Below, one piece after another: positions 55,480 to 64,000 of a stretch of 64,000 nt of DNA. Each line of letters starts with the position of its first letter. Position 1 is the stretch's first letter. Origin of the DNA: Favolaschia claudopus. Taxonomy: Eukaryota > Basidiomycota > Agaricomycetes > Agaricales > Mycenaceae. The position numbers and the translations under genes were made by a program. The notes under the pieces were generated by a model. The model was not told where the DNA came from. It saw nothing but the letters and a program-made list of their open reading frames with translations, and did not search any database. Location: positions 124,001 through 188,000 of the forward strand of contig JAWWNJ010000230.1 of the NCBI GenBank assembly GCA_037176885.1, read 5' to 3'.

Positions 55480-57465
55480 ATGGACTCTGCTACTGCCCCC
55501 ACCAGCTCAAGGTCGAGAAGGCCGCAAATCCCCAGTTGGGAGGCGACGATATCCGGTGCCCCACTTGTTGAAGATCCTGCGTTTGGCCCAAATTTCACCT
55601 TCGCGGATATCTTGACCTTGCGTCTCCCCACAGTGCGGGATGTTTCTCGGAGTGAACACACTGCTCCGTATAGTGATCTTTATCCATCCCCAACGCCGCC
55701 TCGGTTCTATCTGCGGGATGACGACTTACTATCTTCCCTTGTCGAAACATTCTATCTCCTCGTGAGCCGGCAGTGCAAAGCTCACCATCGCCCTCTGAGC
55801 AATTGCAATACCCCTCCAAAAGCTCGCGCCGCCTGGGAGTTCCTGAAGGAACACGTTGAAACCCCGTATACAAATGAAGGCTTTATCGCCACGTACGCAG
55901 TTCATATCAACAACATTCTGTCGGCACTTTGTTACTACATCAACGAGACTACCTGCGTAACTTCCGCATCCATCCAGGAGTTTTCCCAGTGCGGCGACCA
56001 AATAATCACTCGGGCATTCAGGCAAGATATACCTGGCATGCCTACGGTCAATTGGCCTGTTAGTGGAATAGCGGTGGAGTGGAAAACATCGAGGGTGTTC
56101 GAATGCCACCGTCACGAGCTCAGTGAGTTCTCGGTCATATGCGATGGAACTGCGGAAGGGATGGAGGGCATCATGAAGAAGGTATGATTTAAGATAGATG
56201 GAGTTCAACACAAAGCTGAACTGTAGCTTTGGCAGCTAGGACTTCACATGAACACCGTAGAGAGCCATATGCGTAGCGAGATCAATCGCCTGGAAGCCGC
56301 GGCCCAACGCAACTATCCTGGCCCTTCCGATTTGTTACCTGCAAACAGATTTGGGGCGATCTTCACCGGCGTCGATCTTGTCATGGTAGAAGCGAGTGAG
56401 CACATCGCTACCCACCAGAAGATATGGACTCACATACAACATACAGTTACTGGCGTGTTTCCAGATGGCACTTCACTGCCTGGTCTCGCTTATACAACAA
56501 CGGCCGTGGAGTCTCGCTCCGCGGGTGACGGCTCTTCGCACAGTATCCTAGCCCTCATGATTGCTGCATTATACGATGTGGGTCGACGCAGCACCATTGA
56601 TGACCTTAGTGATCCCGCCCAAAACATTTGGAACCAGTATAATTGGCAACTTGGCTCTTCACCCGGTGGCGAGCCTGGCACCACTGGCTCAAAGTCTTTG
56701 CCATCCTCTCAAGCCTCGGGAGCTTCAGGTGGTGGCTCTTCACAACCTCACAACTTCTCGCAAATGGTGAGCACTCCTTGTCTCTCTGGCACTTGAGAAA
56801 CTTTCTCACAACTTTGCCAAGCACCTGAAATATGATCTGGACGGTTTTAACACTGCACCTCGCCCATTGCTTTGCTGCCAGTGCGTTCCCAATCAGGCTT
56901 CATTTGTGGATGCACATGCTGTGCTGGAGTTGAACTCTAACGGAGCAAGGGTGGGAAGCCGCGCGTCGACTTTCAGAGGTGTTTTGCATATGGGTGACAC
57001 TGATCTCCATGTTTTCCTCAAAACTTACCCCCGCGTTATCACCGGCTTTTTGGATCGCGAGCGCGCTGCCTACAGTCTCGTGAGAAACGTAACCCATGTG
57101 CCTCAATTGTTTGCCCACATACTCGAGCCACATGGGCATTATGCCGGTCTTCTTCTCGAAGACGCAGGTGACCAGCTGGGCAATGGTGATTGGAGCGACA
57201 TCAAGCTCTCCGAGGCAGACAGGTACTTACTGGTCCCGGTGCTGGCTAATAACAACTGTTGACTTTTGGCAGGACACACTTATATTGCATCATGAAGGAG
57301 ATTCACAGTGCTGGTGTGATACACGGCGACTTAGTGCCGCGCAATTTTGTGCGTAGTGCGCGCGGGATTCTCGCTGTAGATTTTGAATTTGCTATTGTTG
57401 GGCATAACTGTGCGGGGGAAAGCTGTGGAGAGCTCCAAAGTTTCCGGCGTATGTTGCGTATCTAG
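55480..57465 (+). CDS. Protein-kinase-like (PKL) protein with a long N-terminal region
   Basis: Four exons: 55480-56181, 56227-56766, 56822-57222 and 57273-57465. Introns are 45, 55 and 50 nt, and all phases close, giving 611 residues ending at TAG. The last ~180 residues show a kinase-like fold: HVFLKTYP (possible ATP-binding Lys), FLDRERAAYSLV (helix C Glu), a hinge-like AGLLLED, the catalytic loop VIHGDLVPRN and a metal-binding DFE in place of DFG. The HGDLxxRN loop is typical of fungal kinase-like families rather than classical Ser/Thr kinases. The ~410-residue N-terminal part has no recognised domain and ends in a Gly/Ser-rich linker. The domain is short after DFE, with no obvious activation segment or C-lobe helices, so it may be a pseudokinase or a C-terminally trimmed gene. 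The acceptor of intron 2 (CCAAG) is the weakest site. Confidence 0.7.
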
Positions 57466-58019
57466 TAGTGCTGGGTTTTGAATGCTGTATTTTACGATGT
57501 ATTAATACAGGGCGTATTTATACACGTATAATACATTTCCTACATGGGAGCCTCGGAGGGCTATGTCAGCCTTTTTGTACAATCTGGCCCATATAGGGTA
57601 TGATTGATCGAAATCATGGATATTGGTGGTTCGGCTGGTTCCGGCAACAATGTTTGACCCCTTGATACGGTCTCAAATGGGGAAAATCCTGATGATCTTG
57701 CGGAAATGCCGAAAGCAGTCTCAGCCCGAAAAAAAACCATACGAGGCGAAAAAATGGTTTAAAACGCAATTTTCAGGGCTCCGGAGTGATCCGGCCCGGC
57801 GTGTATTTAATGTATTTTTACAAGCCATACATTGCATACATTGGGCCTCCTGCGCCCATTCAATACATACACAGCCAAAATCATTTCCGACCCAGCACTA
57901 GTATCTAGATGATCCTGGGGGGTCGGCAATTGTCAGTTGTGTGACGTTGTGTCACATTATGTGACAGTCACTCCGTCTTCGCCAAACGGCTGATCAATCA
58001 CCCGTCTAATTTTTTTTGT
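57466..58019. other. Intergenic, nothing recognised
   Basis: AT-rich with several short ATACATT/AATGTAT words, suggesting a degraded repeat; no gene or clear element ends. Confidence 0.35.
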
Positions 58020-58427
58020 CTATACAATACATCTGTGTTCCATTACGTCCAAGTACACCGTTTGAGCTGGAGGACAGGACCAGACCGAATCGATGTCAAC
58101 AAGTATCCGAGATTTTGTGATTCGTATGCCCGCATATGTCGAAGCTTGAACATGCGAGATCTGCCCATACGCGGCAACTTCTCCTCCTTCTCGGGTGAGT
58201 AAGGCAACCCTAGTCCCCGGGGGCGTATTATGCTGTACACATTGAAGTGCAGCCGTCTTGGAAAGTTCTTCGAAGATCAACCGAGATGCATACACATCGA
58301 GTGCCGCATAGTTCAGAAGGTCAGGTGCAATTACTGAGTGCTCCCAGTTCTCACCCGTTCTGAGTGACAGATCTTTTGAAAGGGAAATTTTCCCGCTAAC
58401 GAATCTATTCTGGATGAGTGAGGTCAT
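58020..58427 (-). pseudogene. 3'-5' exonuclease (DEDD/WRN-like) domain fragment
   Basis: The product contains LNYAALDVYASRLIFEEL, the third exonuclease motif (Y-x3-D) of the DEDDy family, preceded by KISLSKDLSLRTGENWEH, which fits the region before it (K-D ... R-x-NW in relatives). The first two motifs (with the DxE and the second Asp) should lie upstream at 58430-58650 but are absent. The fragment therefore cannot form an active site. It has no intact start that I trust, and a hAT-type MITE lies about 230 bp upstream. Confidence 0.55.
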
Positions 58428-58658
58428 CCATATTTGGAAATTCTCTGTCGCACGGACTCGAACTTCACTCTTTCTACATCGTTTTGTTCATTGAGGCCCT
58501 GTAGAGTGGGGTAAAGGGGTCTAATATGTTACACAATATAGAATGCATCGCCTTTGCGAAGCGAAAAGTTGTTTGGGACTCATGATTGAGCTACATATGA
58601 TTAATGTGTTTTATAGGAAAAGAGCAGTATAGATTGAATGATACACGGCTATCATGGC

Positions 58659-59183
58659 CAGTGTTGGAATTTAAGGGGTTAATAAGGGTAAATTTTGAAG
58701 CTCAGGCCTTAAGCTTAACTAGGGCTTAATATTAAGGGCAAATTAAGGGTCAAGTTAAGGGCTGTTTAATTTTTTTCTGCGCGAGCCAGGACCACCTCCA
58801 GGTGAACAAAATGCAAGACTTTCCCTCTCAAATCCCTTGTGACTTCCCAGGGACCTTCATAAGTTCATTCACACACTGGACTTGAAATAATTCGTCGCTA
58901 AAACTTCATCCAAGGAACATCAAATAAATTGAGACTGTTTTGTATATTTACAATGCTTTTTCAGATGTTTCCCCGCAAAACAAATGGCTCTTTTGAGCAT
59001 TCTCAGCTATTGTCAACATCAAGTTGGTTCAACTGGTGAGATAATGGCAAAAAGAATGTTACATAATCAATCATTAACCCTTAATTAAGGCTTAAGCCTG
59101 TCGACAATTGAAGCTAAGGCCTGAACTTAAGGGCAAATTAAGGCTTAACTTAACTTAAGGGTTAACCCTTAATTCCAACACTG
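58659..59183. mobile_element. hAT-type MITE (8-bp target duplication ATCATGGC)
   Basis: Ends CAGTGTTGGAAT and ATTCCAACACTG with perfect 8-bp repeats ATCATGGC at 58651-58658 and 59184-59191. Subterminal TTAAGGGTTAA/CTTAAGG motifs are dense at both ends, as in other hAT miniature elements. It is 525 bp and non-coding. Confidence 0.9.
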
Positions 59184-59191
59184 ATCATGGC

Positions 59192-60581
59192 TTAAAATGC
59201 TGCATAGAGCTACTATAATTGCTGAAGTTATATGTAGACACAAATGCTGAGCAACCCTTCCCCGTTTCGGTAGGATTGTGAGCAAATGGGCTTTACAGTG
59301 ATCAACTTACCCACAGATGAGTTTACGGGGACCAGCTGCATGGAATGAGCGGTAAAAGCACATTTTTTAATTCAACAGTACAGAACACACTTTTTTGAGA
59401 CTAATTTCGAGCCCAGAACATTTGAAAAGTCCTCTGAACTTCAATTCTACATGCAAGTCAAAATCAACAAATATGCATTCATTGAGCTCAATAAATGCAC
59501 TATAACGCGTAGATTTGTCTTCCTTAAGAGTGGTCACACAATATTCATCGGAATCCCAGCACATTGAATGCGAGAGAGGGTCAAATTAGGAGTAGAAAGT
59601 AAACCGCGACGCGAGTGTCACAGACTGTCACGCGTGTTTGCGTAACAACAAAATGATGTCTCTGAGAATAGTATCGAGGCGCCATCACCTCGATAAGGTG
59701 AGGTCACCTCGCCTCCGAGGGCCTCCACCTTGCGGCAGCACTAGTCCTCATTTGCAATGTGCTTGACAATCTATTTGTTGTGAGTATTAAACGTCGCACA
59801 GGGAGCCGAGATTGCAAAAACCTTGAAACTATCATCAAGATCTGCTTGGTCTGGCGCCAAACACGAAGTATGCTGGTCAGCATTCGATTCGTCTCGTTCT
59901 AAAGGAGGTATCTCGATAGATTGAAAGTTGACGCAGAGAGGCCAGATATGAGACAGGAGTCAGGGGTTGCCAGTTGCCAGCTTCGACACAGAATGAGTGA
60001 GCCACTGAGTTTCGGGGAGGACGGATGGGGGTGCAGGTGGTTCGTATGCAAATGATAAGGACTGTCGGAAAGTGATGTCGATTCAGCGGTTTTAAGTGCT
60101 GCTGCACTGCATTCGCAAATGGATGAGTCGGACAGGGTACGGCACCACGGTGGAGTCGAGAGAATCAGGCTTGAAGCAGGAGAGTGTCTAGAGAAGCAGA
60201 AGAAGCAGAGCGACTCCTCGCGCATCCCATCGCCCCGCACCCTGGGCGCCAGCGGTTCAAGCATTTCACCGTGGCGTGCTCCCACACCCACACCTATGTT
60301 GTCACGAAACGAGGCTCACTTTGAAGGGTCCCAATTTTAGGGTATTTTTCGAGTTAAACTCAATGTTGAAAATTGCTTCTTATAAGTTTCGGTCTCGTCC
60401 ATTACACCACGCAACACTGAGGGTCGACAATGCGCCTTTATGTAGTCTAGGATTTGATGGGGGGTAGGTCAGTGAAGCGTCCGTGGGAGTGATGGTGAGC
60501 TGATCCGCCACCCGGCAGGTTCCCGTTTTGGGGAGCGTGTTATCTCTCTTCATCTCTCTCCCAGCCGTTCGCTCACTGGTA
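59192..60581. other. Intergenic region, no supported gene
   Basis: A CACCTCGATAAGGTGAGGTCA cluster near 59690 forms small inverted repeats. The frame at 59899-60291 (-) is low-complexity. Possible promoter sequence of the gene at 60582 cannot be defined. Confidence 0.35.
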
Positions 60582-61490
60582 ATGTCGGAAAGCTCGCAAC
60601 CTCCTGAAGAAACTTCTGGGGACCCACATCCGGGCTCTTACTCGGATCTGGCCTCTCCTAGCACCCCAATTTCTGTACATCCTCGTACCATTCAATACAA
60701 TCCTCCGTTACCTTTCTGCTACCCTTATGTCCCTCAAACACCTGCAACACCGGGAACACCTTTCATATATGGCCAGCATCTGTATCCCAATGGGCATCTG
60801 AGTCCTCTTCCCTACATCACACCGCAAGCTAGCTCTGCGGCATCCAATGAAGCTACACCTGAGGACACCCTGGTCACAGATTTGGTTGTCGCGTTTGCGG
60901 GCGAATTCTTCGATGGTATCATTCCAGGGACGCGTTCAAAACGTCAGAAACGCGATTTTAAGTGGCCCGTTGCCGATATAACCAGTGAGGACCGTCTTCT
61001 GGTGGTTATCCGCGCGATTCGCAAAGCCGGCTTTCCGACAATTGGCAGTTTTTTGGCTGGTCTCTTTGAGCGAAAGTATAATAGGCACAGCAGTGTCTAT
61101 CAGTCCATCGCTTCATTTCTACATGCTGTAGAAGGGAACACCGCTCACCATCCTGTTGCGATTGTGGATCTCATCTTCCGCCACGTTAATTCTCAGCGCT
61201 GGGTGAATAGAATCGCAGAAGAACCCTCATTCACACTACCCCGCTACGCCTCATCGACGGATACTCAGCGTATGAGGGCGGCAAAAGCGGACGAGTTGAG
61301 CAGCTGCTGCATGCGCTTCCCTCGGACCATCTGGGGAGTCATTATCGCGACGCGTACATCTGTTTCAGAGTTTAATTCACGCCACAAGTCGCGTTTGATG
61401 AGGGCAGCTTCTCGGACTGTGTCCTCATTGATTGCCAAAGTGCGTAGCCCTCGATCCGACGCCACTTCGCTCTATAAAAGTCACAAATGA
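60582..61490 (+). pseudogene. DUF6589-type N-terminal region, truncated
   Basis: The ATG at 60582 opens MSESSQPPEETSGD and a 302-residue frame. A Pro-rich N-terminus precedes a helical region (VIRAIRKAGFPTIGSFLAGL ... SSVYQSIASFL ... VAIVDLIFRH). I recall that pattern at the start of large Agaricomycete proteins carrying DUF6589. The catalytic or core part that should follow is missing, and the frame ends ten bases into a convergent helicase fragment. No intron is needed over the visible part. Confidence 0.5.
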
Positions 61491-61816
61491 GTAGGGAGCA
61501 TTAATAGAACCGTAGCATCGACTCGCACCTGCTGTTCCACGAGCACTTTAGTGGGTACGATGATTAAACAGATCCCTTTTTCTCCTCGAGCATCTGCGGC
61601 AATGGCTCCAGCTTGCAAGACCATAGTTTTGCCTTGTGCAGTTGCACACACACAGAAGACATCTTTTCCCTCAATGGCGTGCATCCCAAGGTCGAGTTGG
61701 AATGGCCGTAGCTCCGCTACTTTGCATCGGCGCCGGAGAAGAGCATCTAGCCATTGGCGGGAATTGACGACTAAAGAGGGGTCTGAGAGCGCGTTAGACG
61801 CGTCGATTTCGTTCAT
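61481..61816 (-). pseudogene. RecQ-like helicase N-terminal fragment
   Basis: From the ATG at 61816 the product reads MNEIDASNALSD..., then LRPFQLDLGMHAIEGKDVFC, motif I ATAQGKT (Walker A) and motif Ia-like IIVPTKVLVEQQ, then ends in unrelated residues. The DEAH/DEAD box and helicase C domain are absent. It stops at the same place where the convergent DUF6589-type fragment stops, so one breakpoint (about 61490-61530) truncates both. Confidence 0.6.
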
Positions 61817-61921
61817 ATATCGATGTAGTTGATTATAGCATGGGTTATTATACGCGAAGTGCAAGCAAAGGAGGAGGAGCGCGTCGCTTTGGAAAGCGAC
61901 CGAAAAGAGAAAGACAGGCAA

Positions 61922-62328
61922 GCGACGGCCATCAGCAGCCGTATCACTCCCATCACTCTCACGGACGCTTCACTGACCTACCCCCCATCAAATCCCAGAC
62001 TTTATATAGGTCCTTGAGAACGACTGTCTTCTCATCGCCCGGTATAAAGTCTGGTTTACGAGACTAGCCTTTATGAATCTACCAAGCTGTTACATAAGCT
62101 CCAAAACGGGTAATTCCCATCAAAAACTGAGAAATTTGTTCAAGTTTTGCCGTGATTTGGACTGTACCAGCACACTTCCGGGACACTTTGGTGCTCATAT
62201 CCCAGGGCCACACATTTTTGCCTCCCCGGTATGTCCTACCTACAGCACTCAATTCCGGGTTCCAATCGCAGTTGGACTACTGCTTGAAAGATCTGGGGTT
62301 GAAATAAACTATAGACGTATTCAACCTA
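61922..62328. other. Intergenic with a small inverted repeat
   Basis: CCAGACTTTATA (62013) pairs with TATAAAGTCTGG (62043) around a spacer. Otherwise nothing recognised. Confidence 0.4.
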
Positions 62329-62480
62329 GTCTCTTGTAAACAGACGCTACAATACATAGGTCCTCGGTGTATTGTACTATTTGTAGTCTGTCAACTTGTT
62401 GGCGTCAGCGATTGGAGGTGACCGTAATGCCGTAATGATTTGAATCAATTTGAATCAGTCGCGTCGTTTTGCATTCTGCT
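62329..62480. repeat. Dispersed hairpin repeat, copy B
   Basis: Starts TAGTCTCTTGTAAACAGAC like 51-220. The stem is clearer here: CAGACGCTACAATACATAGG against TGTATTGTACTATTTGTAGT around GTCCTCGG. Confidence 0.5.
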
Positions 62481-62919
62481 ACGTGTTCTTGGTTATTCTG
62501 CTCTGTGTAGTAAGTACCTTTAACGACTCAATCTGATAATATTACTCACTTGAATCGAAAGAAATGGGCCAAAATTGAGGGAGATTGGAATTTGGTGAGT
62601 TGGCCGCCGGCAACCAGCGGAATCATCAATTCCTCTTGCTGCGAGTGAAATAACTTATTTCAACTTCAAACATCTGTTCAGCAATGTTAATCCGAGCACC
62701 TACCTCAAAACTGAAGCGCTAGAACATGAGCGCTGTTGTGGTATAAGGCGAATAGCGTGTGGGAAATATTTCTAAATCCGTACATTACGGCATTATCCCC
62801 ACCTCCGTGCATCACCCCCGTGGCAAAATACAGACTATATTCAACCAGGATATTGAAAAGTTCACGGTATGCATTCCAAGCACTGAAGCAAGCTTACCCT
62901 CCTATGTGGACCATTGTCC

Positions 62920-63200
62920 ACATACCCAACATGTTACTGGCCCAGCCGCTTTGAACTTGGTGACGGGTGACACCGAGATTTTTGGTCCAAAAAGGGCAAG
63001 AAAATCGAAAAAATCTCCGGCCGGCATGTGCCGAGCAATGCCGGCCCAGCATATATGGTAATTTTGATGTGATTGACGTGTTGTGAACAACTTGTCCAGT
63101 GAACAATTTGGGTGACGGGTGACACCCAGTGAACAACCGGTCGAATTAGTACCGCTGTAGAGAGAAGGCACAGCCGGTATGACCGTGCCGCGGTTATGAA
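62920..63200. repeat. Relic of the GAACAACCGGTCGAATT MITE family
   Basis: GTGAACAACCGGTCGAATTA at 63131 matches the end of the element at 53764-54007. The adjoining CTGTAGAGAGAAGGCACAGC matches the edge of the repeat at 18340-18825. GGTGACGGGTGACAC repeats occur twice. The left boundary is unclear. Confidence 0.5.
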
Positions 63201-63301
63201 AACTGACGTGACAGTATCAATCACCAAATTGGGACTGCGACTTGTCACACCTGGCCCTAATATGTTTTATCCTACTTTATGTTTGGTATGCCTTTGGCAA
63301 G

Positions 63302-63962
63302 TTAAATTGGTATGGTTTCCCACTCGCAATGTTCTCCCTCTTTCACCACTCCTGATATATCCCTGCTTGGAAGCGAGATTTTTGGCAACGCTGGCTTCAA
63401 ATGACGGTGTAGCAATAACTCCCCGCCTAGAGCAGTACGAGTGAGGCTTCGTATCAAAATGAACCCAGAAGATGCGTACTAGTACTTACCCGTCTCGAGT
63501 ATTAAGGACAGAACGAGGCCCACACAAAGAATAGCTTGCTCGGGGCCCGCATAAAGTGACGATTTCGTGTATAATTCGACGAGAAGGAAAAGACCTGTCG
63601 CAATACTGAGACCGATGTGGACCACATTCACAAAATATAGGCCCTGTATGGGCCGATTCTTCGTTAATTTACGCAGCCTAGAAAGAAATTATGAGCAACA
63701 GATCAAATCAGAAGGTATGCGCAAGCACAGAATTGGTATTGCGACGCAAATGCAGGTAGAGGAGAATACCGCCAAAATTAGGGCGACTGTGAGAGCTGCA
63801 GACAGAGAGTCGCCTGTGTAGATATTCATGTGCGGGCTTCATGAGACAGGTAACAATGAACATACGGAATCGACCTGCAAACATTATAGATACAATGACC
63901 AGCAATGTATTGGATAGGAGACACAGGACATAGATGATTACGGTGGGGGTAGAACTCTTCAT
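63302..63962 (-). CDS. Small integral membrane protein with four predicted helices
   Basis: Four exons on the minus strand: 63875-63962, 63729-63813, 63490-63677 and 63302-63426. Introns are 61, 51 and 63 nt. Every phase closes, giving 161 residues with a TAA stop. Hydrophobic helices are visible: TVIIYVLCLLSNTLLVIVSI, ALTVALILAVFSSTCICVAI, YFVNVVHIGLSIATGLFLLV and AILCVGLVLSLILE. The third intron has a strong donor (GTAAGTAC). The tail is polar (KEGEHCEWETIPI). It resembles the helical membrane proteins common in mushroom genomes, but I cannot name a family. The ATG lies 38 bp from the window edge; an upstream exon cannot be excluded. Confidence 0.6.
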
Positions 63963-64000
63963 TTTTCTGGGAAAGGGAAAAATACCTTGGAAGTAACAGA

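Overview
This window is transposon-dense, gene-poor genomic DNA from a filamentous basidiomycete, most likely a mushroom-forming Agaricomycete. The evidence is the 42-63 nt introns with GT..AG ends, a fungal C2-NACHT-WD40 NLR, a HECT-like gene, a DUF6589-type N-terminal region, CCHC gag proteins, a Copia element, and many TA- or 8-bp-flanked miniature elements. No bacterial operon, CRISPR array, rRNA or convincing tRNA was seen. Species cannot be named from sequence alone.

Layout. 1-4.5 kb: a decayed DUF4218-type (CACTA/Plavaka-like) transposase gene split by a MITE, next to another MITE with a foldback inside. 4.6-7.5 kb and 15.9-18.2 kb: two near-identical copies of a 2.25-kb sequence in inverted orientation; the left copy carries a hAT-type MITE that is absent from the right copy. 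9.4-10.4 kb: an apparently intact small gene on the minus strand whose middle is a tandem array of 121-bp units, each one 72-nt exon (24 residues with an AT-hook) plus one 49-nt intron. 11.5-19.5 kb: nested MITEs. 21.4-24.5 kb: a 3.07-kb TA-flanked DNA transposon with a nonsense-mutated DDE transposase. 24.6-26.9 kb: a gag-only Ty3-like relic and LTR. 27.9-33.2 kb: a young Ty1/Copia element on the minus strand with two apparently identical 367-bp LTRs and a CAAAC target duplication, inside a host-type zinc-finger-like gene that also holds a MITE.

36-38 kb: a zinc-knuckle retrotransposon relic with poly(A), then a small unknown spliced gene. 40.1-43.4 kb: a nine-exon NLR gene cut short after its first WD40 repeat by an unclassified ~150-bp repeat. 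43.3-49 kb: repeats, long foldbacks and a degraded gene. 50-51.7 kb: a HECT-like pseudogene (minus). 52.6-55.4 kb: nested hAT and TA elements and a GC-rich repeat. 55.5-57.5 kb: a four-exon protein-kinase-like gene. 58.0-58.4 kb: a 3'-5' exonuclease fragment. 60.6-61.8 kb: a DUF6589-like N-terminal fragment facing a RecQ-like helicase fragment. 63.3-64.0 kb: a spliced four-helix membrane protein gene (minus).

The genes that look intact (AT-hook repeat protein, small coiled protein, NLR, kinase-like protein, membrane protein) do not form an obvious pathway; they are survivors among mobile elements. The most unusual structure is the AT-hook gene, in which protein length and intron number grow together by tandem duplication of an exon-intron cassette. 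All gene models were built by eye from splice signals and reading-frame continuity; no database search was run.
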